From Parolsenella catena (lineage in GTDB: Bacteria; Actinomycetota; Coriobacteriia; Coriobacteriales; Atopobiaceae), in NCBI RefSeq assembly GCF_003966955.1, contig NZ_AP019367.1, forward strand, positions 806,001 through 870,000: a stretch of 64,000 nucleotides of DNA, read 5' to 3'. The notes beneath the pieces are model-generated. The model ran no database searches. It was not told where the DNA came from and worked only from the letters and a program-made list of their open reading frames with translations. Below are positions 27,615 through 37,103 of this stretch, piece after piece. The position numbers and the translations under genes are program-made. The stretch's first letter is position 1. Every line of letters starts with the position of its first letter.

Positions 27615-28891
27615 TGGGACGCGCCAACGTCTCGCTCGTCAACCTTGGTTGCCGGGTGAACAGGGCCGAGCTCGACGCGATCGGGCGCGAGCTCTCTCGC
27701 GAGGGCATACGCATCGTATGCCGGGACGAGGCGGAGGCGATCGTCGTGAACACGTGCGCCGTCACTTCCGAGGCGCAGGCCAAGACGCGCAGGGCCCTGC
27801 GCCGGGCGGCCGAGGAGCCCGGCGTGCGCGCGATCGTGGCCACGGGCTGTGCGGCGTCTCTGTTTTCCGCAGAGCTCGAGGCGTTGGACCCCCGTATCGT
27901 GGTCGAGCCCGAGAGGGAGCGTGTGGCACAGCGCGTCGCCCACCTTCTCGGGTTGGGCCATGACGGGGGCGGCGCGGAGGCGGGCCAGGCATTCTGCGGA
28001 GGTGCCGTGACGCCCACGGGTCGCATGCGTCCCGGCCTCAAGGTCCAGGACGGCTGCGACAGGCGCTGCTCGTACTGCATAGTGTGGAAGGCGCGTGGCC
28101 CCGCCCGCTCCATGCCGCCCGAGCGCGTGGTGGCCTGCGTGGGGGAGCTCGTCTCGGATGGCGCGCGAGAGGTCGTGCTCACCGGCATCGACCTTGGGCG
28201 CTACGAGTCCGGCGGCGTGGGGCTCTCCGGGTTGCTTGCGCGCATCCTCGAGCAGACGAGCGTGGGGCGCGTGAGGCTCTCCTCCGTGGAACCCGCCGGC
28301 GTCACCGAGGAGCTGCTCGACCTCATTGTCTCCTCGGCTGGCCGCGCGGCTCCCTTCCTGCACGTGCCGCTCCAGAGTGGCTGCGACGCCACGCTCGCGA
28401 GGATGGCGCGGCCCTACACGAGCGAGGCCTATGCGCGCATGGCCGAGCGTGCGAAGGCCATGGTGCCCGGCATTGCGCTGTCCACGGACGTCATCGTGGG
28501 ATTCCCGGGCGAGACGGACGCTGAGTTTCAGGAGAGCCATGCGCTCTGCGCCTCGCTGGGCTTCTCGAGACTTCACGTCTTTCGCTACTCACGCCGCCCC
28601 GGCACGGCTGCGGCGGCCATGAAGTCCCAGGTTGACCCCGCCGTGAGCCTGGAGCGCTCGCGCCGCATGCGGGCACTCTCCGATGCGTGCGCGTCCGAGT
28701 TCTCCGCAGCGCTCGTGGGTACGCCCCAGCTCGTCCTGTGCGAGCGCGGATGCATGGGCACGACGGGCGGCGGCGCGCGCGTGCGCACGGATGCGGGGCT
28801 CGCGGGCTCGCTCGCCTGGCTCGCTCCCCACTCGTCGGATGCCGCCGGCGTGCTTGACGCGCGGGGCTGTCGTATCATCAGGCAGGAATAG
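27614..28891 (+). CDS. mtaB: tRNA (t6A37) methylthiotransferase MtaB
   Basis: MtaB adds a methylthio group to t6A37 of tRNA using two [4Fe-4S] clusters. The 425-aa product has N-terminal cluster cysteines in LGCRVNRAE (Cys13), NTCAVT and ATGCAA, and the radical SAM motif CDRRCSYC. The N-terminal NLGCRVN and the IVWKARGPARS segment match MtaB rather than MiaB or RimO. ATG 27614 overlaps the dnaJ stop. The dnaJ-mtaB-phoH-ybeY order is shared with Firmicutes, although prmA and rsmE are missing between dnaJ and mtaB. Confidence 0.9.
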   Translation: MGRANVSLVNLGCRVNRAELDAIGRELSREGIRIVCRDEAEAIVVNTCAVTSEAQAKTRRALRRAAEEPGVRAIVATGCAASLFSAELEALDPRIVVEPERERVAQRVAHLLGLGHDGGGAEAGQAFCGGAVTPTGRMRPGLKVQDGCDRRCSYCIVWKARGPARSMPPERVVACVGELVSDGAREVVLTGIDLGRYESGGVGLSGLLARILEQTSVGRVRLSSVEPAGVTEELLDLIVSSAGRAAPFLHVPLQSGCDATLARMARPYTSEAYARMAERAKAMVPGIALSTDVIVGFPGETDAEFQESHALCASLGFSRLHVFRYSRRPGTAAAAMKSQVDPAVSLERSRRMRALSDACASEFSAALVGTPQLVLCERGCMGTTGGGARVRTDAGLAGSLAWLAPHSSDAAGVLDARGCRIIRQE

Positions 28892-28913
28892 CAACGCTCA
28901 CCCTTGGAGGAGC

Positions 28914-29879
28914 ATGGAGCCAGCTCAGGTTCGTCTCACCATCCCAGACTCGCTTGACCTCACGAGGCTCATGGGCCCCGCAGACTCGCTGCTCAGGCGC
29001 ATCGAGGCGTCCACCGATGCCTCGATCACCGTCCGTGGCAACCAGGTTGGCATCACGGGGGAGGCGGCGGAGGCAAACCGCATCGTCGCGGTGTTCTCGC
29101 GTCTCATCCAGCTCGTCTCCCGCGGAGACGCGCCCTCCGTCGCCGACGTTGACCTACTGCTCCAGCAGTCTCGCGCGGGCCTTGCCCCCGAGGCGCAGCT
29201 CCCCGATGAGATCCTGCTCACGTACCGCGGCCGGGCCCTTCGTCCCAAGACCGCGGGCCAGCGCCGCTACGTGGAGGCCGTGCGAAGCAACACGCTGACG
29301 TTTGCGCTGGGTCCGGCCGGAACGGGCAAGACCTACCTCGCCATGGCGATGGCCGTGGCCGCCCTCAAGCGTCATGAGGTGGGACGCATCGTCTTGTGCC
29401 GTCCCGTCGTGGAGGCAGGAGAGTCGCTGGGCTACCTTCCCGGCACGCTTCAGGAGAAGCTCGACCCCTATGTCCGGCCGCTGTATGACGCGCTGTTCGA
29501 CATGACGGACATGGAGAAGGGCAACGCCCTCATCGAGCAGGGCATCATCGAGATCGCCCCGCTTGCCTACATGCGGGGACGCACGCTCAACGACGCGTTC
29601 GTCATCCTTGACGAGGCGCAGAACACCACACCCGAGCAGATGAAGATGTTCCTCACGCGCCTGGGTTTCAGGAGCCGCTTCGTCGTGACCGGAGACTCCT
29701 CCCAGCGCGACCTCAACGGCCCCTCGGGGCTCATCACGGCACGCCGCGCCCTCGAGGGCACGGAGGACATCGCGTTCGTCGAGCTCGGGAAGGCCGACAT
29801 CGTGCGCCATCCGCTCGTTGCGCGCATCGTCGAGGCCTACGAGCGCGCGGAGCAGACCGACGGGAGGCCAAGGCCATGA
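28914..29879 (+). CDS. PhoH-family ATPase
   Basis: PhoH-like proteins are cytoplasmic ATPases, probably RNA helicase-like partners of YbeY. The 321-aa product has an N-terminal KH-like region (residues 1-100), Walker A GPAGTGKT (about residue 140), and Walker B FVILDEAQNTT, with TGDSSQRDL beyond. ATG 28914 follows TTGGAGGAG. Its last bases overlap ybeY (ATGA), in keeping with the frequent phoH-ybeY coupling. Confidence 0.93.
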   Translation: MEPAQVRLTIPDSLDLTRLMGPADSLLRRIEASTDASITVRGNQVGITGEAAEANRIVAVFSRLIQLVSRGDAPSVADVDLLLQQSRAGLAPEAQLPDEILLTYRGRALRPKTAGQRRYVEAVRSNTLTFALGPAGTGKTYLAMAMAVAALKRHEVGRIVLCRPVVEAGESLGYLPGTLQEKLDPYVRPLYDALFDMTDMEKGNALIEQGIIEIAPLAYMRGRTLNDAFVILDEAQNTTPEQMKMFLTRLGFRSRFVVTGDSSQRDLNGPSGLITARRALEGTEDIAFVELGKADIVRHPLVARIVEAYERAEQTDGRPRP

Positions 29880-30421
29880 GCGCAAGCGTCAACCTGTACT
29901 GCGAGGACGGTGTCGAGCTCGCCATCGACGAGCGTGAGCTCTCGCGCGTCTTCGACCTCGTCTTGGCCGAGGAGGGCGTCGATCGCGAGTGCTGCGTCTC
30001 GGTGAGCGTGTTGGGCGAGAGGTCCATGCAGGAGCTCAACGCCCAGTGGCGAGGGGTCGAGTCGCCCACGGACGTCATCTCGCTCGAGTGCGAGCGCCCC
30101 GATGACCCCGAGCTCGCCCCGGGCGAGCCCTGCGAGCTCGGCGACATCGCCATGGCGCCGGAGGTGCTCGCCGCGCAGTCCACGCGCTTTGGCACGACGC
30201 CCGCAGACGAGACGCGCCTCATGGCGATCCACTCGCTGCTCCACCTGCTCGGCTACGACCACATCGACGAGGACGACGCCCGCGTCATGGAGGCCCGAGA
30301 GGACGAGCTTCTCGCACTTGCGTGCGGTCGTGAGCTCGTTCACGTGGCAACGACGCGTCACGATGACGACGCGCCGCTTGCGGACGCGCGCGACTCCTCC
30401 GGGGGCGGTGAGGACGCATGA
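29876..30421 (+). CDS. ybeY: Endoribonuclease YbeY (rRNA maturation factor)
   Basis: YbeY is a zinc-dependent endoribonuclease that matures 16S rRNA 3' ends and takes part in ribosome quality control. The 181-aa protein has the HSLLHLLGYDH zinc motif (HGxxH-type with three histidines) and the PTDVISLE substrate segment. It has a C-terminal acidic extension of about 25 residues compared with the family. The start overlaps phoH and the stop overlaps dgkA, both as ATGA, giving tight coupling. Confidence 0.93.
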   Translation: MSASVNLYCEDGVELAIDERELSRVFDLVLAEEGVDRECCVSVSVLGERSMQELNAQWRGVESPTDVISLECERPDDPELAPGEPCELGDIAMAPEVLAAQSTRFGTTPADETRLMAIHSLLHLLGYDHIDEDDARVMEAREDELLALACGRELVHVATTRHDDDAPLADARDSSGGGEDA

Positions 30422-30801
30422 TCCCGGGCTCCAGGGAGAACCATCCCTCGTTTCGCAAGAGCTTTGGCTTTGCCTTCCAGGGATTTCGCTTTGCGGTCCT
30501 GAGCGAGCGCAACATCAAGGTCATGCTCGCCGGCTTTGCGCTCGCCGTCGTGCTGGGTCTCGTTGCCGGCCTGGATGCCGTGCGCTGGGCGATCGTGCTG
30601 CTGTGCTGCGGCGTCGTGCTGTGCGCCGAGCTTCTGAACACGGCCATCGAGACGGTCGTCGACCTCGTGTCACCCGAGTACCATCCGCTTGCGGGCCGCG
30701 CCAAGGACATCGCCGCGGCCGCCGTGTGGGTGCTGTGCGTGTTCGTTGCCCTCGCGGGCGTTCTCACGATCGGCTCGGCGCTCATCGACAAGTTCCTCTA
30801 G
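30418..30801 (+). CDS. dgkA: Undecaprenol/diacylglycerol kinase (DgkA family)
   Basis: Gram-positive DgkA homologues phosphorylate undecaprenol, recycling the lipid carrier for cell-wall synthesis. The 127-aa integral membrane protein has three helices and the family motif ELLNTAIETVVDL with its catalytic acidic residues, followed by AKDIAAAAV. ATG 30418 overlaps the ybeY stop. The phoH-ybeY-dgkA-era-recO order is the conserved Firmicute arrangement. Confidence 0.92.
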   Translation: MIPGSRENHPSFRKSFGFAFQGFRFAVLSERNIKVMLAGFALAVVLGLVAGLDAVRWAIVLLCCGVVLCAELLNTAIETVVDLVSPEYHPLAGRAKDIAAAAVWVLCVFVALAGVLTIGSALIDKFL

Positions 30802-30810
30802 GAGACAGAT

Positions 30811-31713
30811 ATGACTGACACCCCGTTCAAGAGTGGTTTCGTGGCCCTCGTGGGCCGTCCCAACGCCGGCAAGTCGACGCTGCTCAACGCCGCGTGCGGC
30901 CAGCGCATCGCCATCACGAGCCCCGTGGCCCAGACCACGCGCAAGCGCCTGCGCGCCGTCGTGAACACGCCCACGAGCCAGATCGTCATCGTGGACACCC
31001 CAGGCCTTCACAAGCCCAAGGACGCCCTGGGCAAGGAGCTCAACCGCGCCGCCCTCGGAGAGCTCTCCGACGTCGACGTCGTGGCCATGCTCGTGGACGC
31101 CACCAAGCCCGTGGGCACCGGTGACGAGTGGGTGGGTGCCCACGTCGACAAGGCGCATGCGCCCAAGATCCTCGTGCTCACGAAGGCCGACATCGCCAAG
31201 CCAGACCAGATGCAGGCCCAGCTCGAGGCCGCGAGCAAGCTCGCCCACTTCGACGACGTCATCGTCACGAGCGCCACGGAGGGCTTCAACGTCGACGCCT
31301 TCCTCGCCCTCGTGAGCGAGAAGCTCCCCGAGGGCCCCAAGTGGTTCCCCGACGACATGGACTCCGACGCCACCGAGGAGGACCTCGTGGCGGAGTTCGT
31401 GCGCGAGAAGGTCCTGCTCAACTGCCGTGACGAGGTTCCCCACTCCGTAGCCGTCGTCTGCAACGACATCGTGTGGAAGAAGGATGGCCACGCCAGCGTG
31501 AGCGCCACGATCTTCGTCGAGCGCGAGGGTCAGAAGGGCATCATCGTGGGCAAGGGCGGCTCCATGGTCAAGAAGATCGGCGTGGCCGCGCGCGCCGACA
31601 TCGAGCGGCTCCTCGGTGCCAAGGTCTATCTCGAGCTGCGCGTCCAGGTTCGCCCGCAGTGGCGCCGTGACCAGAACGAGATCCGTCGCCTTGGCTACGA
31701 GGCAACCGAGTAG
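30811..31713 (+). CDS. era: GTPase Era
   Basis: Era binds the 3' end of 16S rRNA and guides 30S assembly. The 300-aa product has the G1 loop GRPNAGKST near residue 13, the switch and DTPGLHKP motif, LTKAD for guanine recognition, and a C-terminal KH domain with IIVGKGGSMVKKIG. It starts 9 bases after dgkA with AGGAGA upstream. All expected motifs are intact. Confidence 0.96.
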   Translation: MTDTPFKSGFVALVGRPNAGKSTLLNAACGQRIAITSPVAQTTRKRLRAVVNTPTSQIVIVDTPGLHKPKDALGKELNRAALGELSDVDVVAMLVDATKPVGTGDEWVGAHVDKAHAPKILVLTKADIAKPDQMQAQLEAASKLAHFDDVIVTSATEGFNVDAFLALVSEKLPEGPKWFPDDMDSDATEEDLVAEFVREKVLLNCRDEVPHSVAVVCNDIVWKKDGHASVSATIFVEREGQKGIIVGKGGSMVKKIGVAARADIERLLGAKVYLELRVQVRPQWRRDQNEIRRLGYEATE

Positions 31714-31716
31714 GCC

Positions 31717-32466
31717 ATGGCACGCGGACGCACACGCCATACCTCGGCCATAGTCATCGACCGCACGAAGCTGGGGGAGAGCGACCTCATCCTCACGCTC
31801 CTTGAGGCCGATGGCAGCCAGGGACGCGCCGTGGCGAAGGGCGCGAGAAAGCCCGGCGGCAAGCTGGCGGCTCGCGTGCAGCTCTTTTGCGAGGACGACC
31901 TTCTGCTGGCAGTGGGCAGAAACCTGGACGTCGTCGCCGAGGCACAGCTCAACTGCGCGCACGCCTCGCTCAGGGGCGACCTCGCGCGCGTGAGCGCCGC
32001 GAGCGTCGTGTGCGAGGTGGCGAGGCTCACGAGCTTTGCCGATGCCCCGGACTCGTTTCTGCGCCCGATCTGCTCGCGCGCCCTGCTCGCCTGCGAACAG
32101 GCGGTCGACCAACCCCACCTCGACGTCGTCGTTGCCGCCTACGCGTTCAAGGTCCTCTCCCACGAGGGTTGGCGCCCCGTCGTCGACTCGTGCGTCGCCT
32201 GCGGCGAGCCGAGCGTCACGCGCTTCTCCGCCCTTGCCGGAGGGGGCCTGTGCGAGAGCTGCTCGCGTGAGGTCGAGGGCGCCGAGCCCGTCGATGCGGC
32301 GACGCTCTCGTGGGTCGAGTGCCTCGTGGGGCTCACGTTCGACGAGCTTCTCGCGGCGCCCGTCGATGCGCCGACGGCGGCGCTTCTGCTTGCGATGGCT
32401 CACACCTGGGCCGCGACGCACCTTGACGCGCGTCTGCGCGCGTTCGAGTTCGCGCTGAGCCTCTAG
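31717..32466 (+). CDS. recO: DNA repair protein RecO
   Basis: RecO loads RecA on SSB-coated single-stranded DNA in the RecFOR pathway. The 249-aa product has an N-terminal OB fold (TSAIVIDRTKLGESDLILTL) and a zinc site formed by CVACG and CESCS (about residues 165-187), then a helical C-terminus. ATG 31717 follows era after three bases. It is the last gene of this operon. A small GTGGAG/CTCCAC hairpin at 32509-32524 follows but lacks a T tract. Confidence 0.92.
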   Translation: MARGRTRHTSAIVIDRTKLGESDLILTLLEADGSQGRAVAKGARKPGGKLAARVQLFCEDDLLLAVGRNLDVVAEAQLNCAHASLRGDLARVSAASVVCEVARLTSFADAPDSFLRPICSRALLACEQAVDQPHLDVVVAAYAFKVLSHEGWRPVVDSCVACGEPSVTRFSALAGGGLCESCSREVEGAEPVDAATLSWVECLVGLTFDELLAAPVDAPTAALLLAMAHTWAATHLDARLRAFEFALSL

Positions 32467-32610
32467 CGGCGACGATCGGCCTTGGCGCCATTGCCGCGTC
32501 CCTGGTCTGTGGAGCCGTCTCCACGCTGAGGATGTGAGCAGTCATTCAGACGTTCTCGCGGCTATCATCCACTGCCGTTGAACACGATTGATTGCTTGGA
32601 GTGCGTTTTC

Positions 32611-33537
32611 ATGGAGTTTGTGCTCGACGTCGTCATCGACGCCCTGAAGGACACGGCGGAGCTCATCCCGTTCCTGTTCGCTACCTATGTCGTCATCAGC
32701 CTTCTCGACCTGTTCGCCTCGGACAAGACCACGGCCGCCATCCAGAGGGCGGGGCATGCCGGTCCGCTCATCGGCGGCGTGCTCGGCGTCGTTCCCCAGT
32801 GCGGCTTCTCGGCCATGGGGGCGTCGCTGTATGCGGACCGCATCGTCTCGCTCGGCACGTTCGTGGCCGTCATCCTCTCGACGTCTGACGAGATGCTTCC
32901 CCTGCTCTTGGCCGAGCACGTTGAGGTGGGGCTGCTCGCCCGCATCCTCGTGACCAAGGCCGTGCTCGGCGTCATTCTCGGCTTTGCCACTGACCTTGTC
33001 CTGCGTCTGGTTCTTGGCCGCACGTCCCTTGCTGGCGTTGACGAGTCCGACGCGGGCGAGGGGCAGGACGAGGACGCCGAGTTTGACCCGAGCGCCTACT
33101 CTTGCGACTGCGGCTGCGGCGAGCCACTTACCCGTGGGCAGACTGCCTGGTGGGTGGTCGTCAACTCTGCCTATCGCACGTTTCAGGTCATCGTCTTCAT
33201 CTTTGTGGTGTCCGTGTTGCTGAATGCGCTCATCGCCTTGGTGGGGGAGGATGCCCTCGCCTCGTTCCTGTCTGGCAACGCGGTCGTGGCCACGCTCGTC
33301 TCGGGCCTTGTCGGGCTTGTTCCCAACTGTGCTGCCTCGGTCGTGCTTACCCAGCTCTACATCGACGGCGTCCTCGGCTTTGCCCCCATGATCGCCGGCA
33401 CGCTTGTGGCAGGTGGCGCCGGCTACCTCGTTTTGTTCCGCATGAACGGCAACATGCGCGAGAACGCCGCGATCGTGGGCATCGTCTACGTGCTCGGCGT
33501 GTGCGTCGGCCTCGTCATGCTGGGGCTGGGGCTCTGA
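32611..33537 (+). CDS. Putative 10-TM heavy-metal (manganese/arsenic) exporter family protein
   Basis: The 308-aa membrane protein consists of two similar halves, each with PxC motifs: GVLGVVPQCGFSAMGASLY (about residue 60) and GLVGLVPNCAASVVLTQLY (about residue 240). The halves are joined by an acidic cytoplasmic loop with a cysteine pair (SCDCGCG). This is the pattern of the putative 10-TM exporter family related to ArsP-type permeases; the metal is not established. ATG 32611 has TTGGAG about 10 nt upstream; the TTG at 32578 is less likely. It is monocistronic by spacing. Confidence 0.7.
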   Translation: MEFVLDVVIDALKDTAELIPFLFATYVVISLLDLFASDKTTAAIQRAGHAGPLIGGVLGVVPQCGFSAMGASLYADRIVSLGTFVAVILSTSDEMLPLLLAEHVEVGLLARILVTKAVLGVILGFATDLVLRLVLGRTSLAGVDESDAGEGQDEDAEFDPSAYSCDCGCGEPLTRGQTAWWVVVNSAYRTFQVIVFIFVVSVLLNALIALVGEDALASFLSGNAVVATLVSGLVGLVPNCAASVVLTQLYIDGVLGFAPMIAGTLVAGGAGYLVLFRMNGNMRENAAIVGIVYVLGVCVGLVMLGLGL

Positions 33538-33716
33538 GCGCGCTTGAGACGTCGAGCGAGCTGGCCCCGTTTATCGTGAGCTCGCAGTTGCTCCAGATTG
33601 CGGCTTCGAGGTTGTGATCGTCCTGCTCGACGAGGCTTTTGGCCAGCTGAAGCTCTTGGTTATCTCCGGCGCGAGGCCAAGAGATGACAGAGTGCGCGCG
33701 GCCAGGGTGGGCGCAC
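33515..33716 (-). pseudogene. Coding-like tail in another frame downstream of the hypothetical gene
   Basis: On the minus strand, a frame one base off the upstream hypothetical gene is open for 66 codons before a TGA at 33517-33515. It has no ATG, GTG or TTG. Its translation includes QELQLAKSLVEQDDHNLEAA and WSNCELTINGASSLDVSSAL, amphipathic and protein-like rather than the Arg/Ala/Pro-rich shadow expected by chance here. This suggests a frameshifted C-terminus of the 33660-34214 gene. The call rests only on composition. Confidence 0.3.
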
Positions 33717-34214
33717 GTCTATGATGCCGGCCTCGTCTGCGCAGCGAAGCGCGAGCACGAGCTCGTCGGTTGCCTCTGAGACGTTTCTGCGGGCATGCCC
33801 CATGCGCGGGCCCCTCATGCGCGTCTCGAGCGTCTCGGCGAGTGGGATGAGCGCGCAGCCCGCGAGGGTGGCATGGGTGCGATCAAGCCTATCCTCAAGG
33901 CTCTCGAGCGCCTGGCGAGCCTCACTGGTCTCGCACGCGTCGCACGCGATGAGCGCATAGACGAGTGCGCCGGGCGCGATGGCCGTGTAGCGAGCCTCGC
34001 GCATATCCCGTGCGTGGGTGGCGATGACGAGTGCGTCCGCATGTCTACTGGCAAGGGCTCGCCTGGGCGAGGGCACGCCACCGATGCGTGCGTAGGCCCC
34101 AAGCGCGTCTTCGAAGTCGTCGAGCAGCAGGCCGGGCAGCGCGCTCGTCCTGTCGCCATACTCGATGAGGGCCATGGTCTTGGGAAGCGGTCGTATGTTT
34201 CTCGCATCACTCAT
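33660..34214 (-). CDS. Hypothetical protein, possibly frameshifted at its C-terminus
   Basis: I do not recognise this 184-aa product. It has no clear membrane segment, signal or nucleotide motif; the N-terminal half contains YGDRTSALPGLLLDDFEDAL and the centre is Ala/Arg rich. The start ATG has no Shine-Dalgarno, but a -10-like TAATAC (34225-34220 on the minus strand) lies 5 bases before it, so a leaderless mRNA is possible. Beyond its stop, another minus-strand frame stays open with coding-like composition, suggesting that the end may have shifted frame. It could also be a decaying gene. Confidence 0.45.
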   Translation of the reverse strand: MSDARNIRPLPKTMALIEYGDRTSALPGLLLDDFEDALGAYARIGGVPSPRRALASRHADALVIATHARDMREARYTAIAPGALVYALIACDACETSEARQALESLEDRLDRTHATLAGCALIPLAETLETRMRGPRMGHARRNVSEATDELVLALRCADEAGIIDVRPPWPRALCHLLASRRR

Positions 34215-34415
34215 GTGACGTATTATTGCCCATGCCGGGCGTGGCGCCAGTGAGGCGGCCGCCTTCGTGTGCTCTCGTGGCGGTCTTGTGACGAGGCCGC
34301 TGGTCCGGACGCATTGTGCTAATCTCTTACAGGTTTGTCAGTACCCCTCACTTGGAGGCGCGCCCACACCAGCGGCACTCCCAGTCTGGGGCGAACAGAG
34401 AAGAAAGGTGTCATC

Positions 34416-34694
34416 ATGACCATCTCCAAGGAGCGCAAGGCCGAGCTCATCAAGACCTACGGCAAGAACGAGCACGATTCCGGCTCTGCCGCCGTTCAGG
34501 TCGCCATCCTCACCGACCGCATCAAGGAGCTCACCGAGCACATGAAGTCCCACAAGAAGGACTTCCACACCCGCCGTGGCCTCCTCATGCTCGTCGGCAA
34601 GCGTCGTCGCCTGCTCTCCTACATCAAGGGCAACGACATCAACGAGTACCGTGAGCTCATCGCCAAGCTCGGCATTCGCGACAACATCCAGTAA
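34416..34694 (+). CDS. rpsO: 30S ribosomal protein S15
   Basis: S15 binds 16S rRNA and bridges the subunits. The 92-aa protein has the family core [17 protein letters not shown] and [23 protein letters not shown] 34416 has AGAAAGG upstream; in-frame codons upstream do not match S15. A TGCTAATCT extended -10-like element lies at 34317-34325. A strong terminator separates it from pnp, as in other bacteria where pnp is partly read through. Confidence 0.96.
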   Translation: MTISKERKAELIKTYGKNEHDSGSAAVQVAILTDRIKELTEHMKSHKKDFHTRRGLLMLVGKRRRLLSYIKGNDINEYRELIAKLGIRDNIQ

Positions 34695-34704
34695 GTGGAC
34701 CTAC

Positions 34705-34728
34705 GGGGCGCCTTCTGGCGCCCCTTTT
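34705..34728 (+). terminator. Intrinsic terminator between rpsO and pnp
   Basis: GGGGCGCC (34705-34712) and GGCGCCCC (34717-34724) form a perfect 8-bp stem with TTCT loop, followed by TTTT. Since pnp has no obvious strong promoter in the 140 bases after it, partial read-through is likely. Confidence 0.92.
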
Positions 34729-34868
34729 CGTATCGCGTGCCCAAGGGTCTGGGCACAGCGGGCTTGCCCGGAATCCCCGGGCCAGACCAAGCGGGCGGGG
34801 GAGCATCCCGCGCCTGGGGCCCGCAGACGGCCCGCCTGCGACGTGGCAGGCGGAGATAAGGGAAAGAA

Positions 34869-37103
34869 ATGGCAAAGGTTACACACGAGTTCGACCTCTA
34901 CGGCAAGCACTATGTGCTCGAGACCGGCGAGCTGGCCAAGCAGGCCACCGGCGCCGTGCTCGTCAAGCAGGGCGACTCCACGGTGCTCGTCACTGCGGTC
35001 GTCTCGAAGGAGCGCAAGGATTACGACTTCTTCCCGCTGACGGTCGACTTCATCGAGAAGATGTACGCCGTGGGCCGTATCCCCGGCGGCTACCTCAAGC
35101 GTGAGGCCCGTCCGTCCGAGAAGGCCACCCTCACGGCTCGCATGATCGACCGTCCGCTGCGCCCGAGCTTCCCGGCCGGCTTCCGCAACGAGGTCCAGGT
35201 CGTTGCCACCTCGCTCGTCGCCGACCAGGTGAACCCCGTGGACACGATGTGCGTCATGGCCGCCTCCGCCGCCTTCACCGTGGGTGGCGTGCCCTTCGAG
35301 GGCCCGCTGGCCTGCGTGCGCATCGGCCGCAACCCCGAGACGGGCGAGTTCATCGTTAACCCGACCTATGACGAGCGCGACGCCTCTGACCTCGACCTCG
35401 AGCTCGCCGGCTCCGACTCGTTCATCTCCATGCTCGAGGCCTCCGCTGACGAGATCTCCGAGGAGGACATGCTCGCCGCCATGGCGTTTGGCCAGGAGGC
35501 CATCGCCGCCTTCTGCGAGGAGCAGAAGAAGTTCTTCGAGAAGTTCGAGCAGGTCAACGGCCCGATTCAGCAGCGCGAGTACGTCTACGACGAGCCGGTG
35601 CCCTACGTCCACGACAAGGTCTTCGCCCACTACGACGAGATGAGCGCCGCGCTCAAGGACGCCGACAAGCTCTCCCGCATCGGCAAGGTCGAGCTGCTCA
35701 AGGCCGCCATCAAGGCCGAGTTCACCGAGGAGGAGCAGGCCCTCTACAGCCGCGAGATCCCCGTGGAGCTCAAGAGCCTCGAGAAGCACGCCATGCGCTG
35801 CATGGTCGTCGAGACCGGCGAGCGCGTTGACGGCCGTGCGGCCGACGAGATCCGCCCGCTCATGGTCAAGCCCGACTACCTGCCGCTCGTCCACGGCTCC
35901 GGCCTCTTCCAGCGCGGCCAGACCCAGGTGCTGTCCGTCTGCACGCTCGGCATGCTCAACGAGTGGCAGCGCCTCGACACCATCGAGCCGGTCGATGGCA
36001 AGCGCTACATCCACCACTACAACTTCCCGCCGTACTGCACCGGCGAGACGGGTCGCATGGGCTCGCCCAAGCGCCGCGAGATCGGCCACGGCAACCTCGC
36101 CGAGCGCGCGCTGCTTCCCGTGATCCCCTCCGAGGAGGAGTTCCCCTACACGATTCGCGTGGTCTCCGAGGTCATGGAGTCCAACGGCTCCTCTTCCATG
36201 GCTTCCACCTGCGGCTCCACGCTCGCCCTCATGGACGCCGGCGTGCCGCTCAAGCGTCCCGTCTCCGGCATCGCCATGGGCCTCATCCAGGAGGAGGGCA
36301 AGACCGTCGTCCTGTCCGACATCCAGGGCCTCGAGGACTTCCTCGGCGACATGGACTTCAAGGTGACGGGCACCGAGCGCGGCATCACCGCCATGCAGAT
36401 GGACAACAAGGCCACCGGCCTCACGCCCGAGATCCTCTCCCAGGCGCTTCACCAGGCCCACGAGGGTCGCGCGTTCATCCTCAAGACGATGCTCGACGCC
36501 ATCCCCGCGCCGCGTGAGACCCCCAAGGACACGGCTCCCCAGATCATCACGATCCAGATCCCCACGGACAAGATCCGCGACGTCATCGGCAGTGGCGGCA
36601 AGGTCATCCGCGGCATCCAGGACGACACGGGCGCCACGATCGACATCCAGGAGGACGGCAACGTCTTCATCGCCGGCACGGACGGCGCCGCACAGGACGC
36701 CGCCGCTCGCATCAAGGCCATCGTGAAGGTCCCTGAGGTGGGCGAGGAGTACACCGGCCGCGTCGTGGGCATCCAGCCCTTCGGCGCCTTCGTCGAGCTC
36801 CTGCCCGGCAAGGACGGCCTGCTCCACATCAGCCGCGTCGCCCAGGGTCGCGTCGACAAGGTCGAGGACGTCCTGGCCATCGGCGACGAGGTCAAGGTCA
36901 AGGTCCTCGAGGTCGACGAGAAGGGCAAGATCAGCCTCGATCGTCTCGACAAGCCCGAGGTTCCCGGCGGCTCCAAGGGCGGCCACGGTGACCACCATGA
37001 GCCGCGCGGCGAGCGTCGTGGCGAGCGCAAGCCCCGTCGTCACCCCGGCGACAACGGCAACGTCGGCTCTGGCCGCGCCCCGCGTCGTCACCACGAGGGC
37101 TAG
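34869..37103 (+). CDS. pnp: Polyribonucleotide nucleotidyltransferase (PNPase)
   Basis: PNPase is the phosphorolytic 3'-5' exoribonuclease of mRNA decay. The 744-aa product has two RNase PH domains joined by a helical domain, the KH domain with IRDVIGSGGKVIRGIQ, and the S1 domain GEEYTGRVVGIQPFGAFVEL. A basic tail rich in Gly, His and Arg follows, which may add RNA binding. ATG 34869 fits the family N-terminus. It is flanked by rpsO and RNase J, making an RNA-decay cluster. Confidence 0.96.
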   Translation: MAKVTHEFDLYGKHYVLETGELAKQATGAVLVKQGDSTVLVTAVVSKERKDYDFFPLTVDFIEKMYAVGRIPGGYLKREARPSEKATLTARMIDRPLRPSFPAGFRNEVQVVATSLVADQVNPVDTMCVMAASAAFTVGGVPFEGPLACVRIGRNPETGEFIVNPTYDERDASDLDLELAGSDSFISMLEASADEISEEDMLAAMAFGQEAIAAFCEEQKKFFEKFEQVNGPIQQREYVYDEPVPYVHDKVFAHYDEMSAALKDADKLSRIGKVELLKAAIKAEFTEEEQALYSREIPVELKSLEKHAMRCMVVETGERVDGRAADEIRPLMVKPDYLPLVHGSGLFQRGQTQVLSVCTLGMLNEWQRLDTIEPVDGKRYIHHYNFPPYCTGETGRMGSPKRREIGHGNLAERALLPVIPSEEEFPYTIRVVSEVMESNGSSSMASTCGSTLALMDAGVPLKRPVSGIAMGLIQEEGKTVVLSDIQGLEDFLGDMDFKVTGTERGITAMQMDNKATGLTPEILSQALHQAHEGRAFILKTMLDAIPAPRETPKDTAPQIITIQIPTDKIRDVIGSGGKVIRGIQDDTGATIDIQEDGNVFIAGTDGAAQDAAARIKAIVKVPEVGEEYTGRVVGIQPFGAFVELLPGKDGLLHISRVAQGRVDKVEDVLAIGDEVKVKVLEVDEKGKISLDRLDKPEVPGGSKGGHGDHHEPRGERRGERKPRRHPGDNGNVGSGRAPRRHHEG

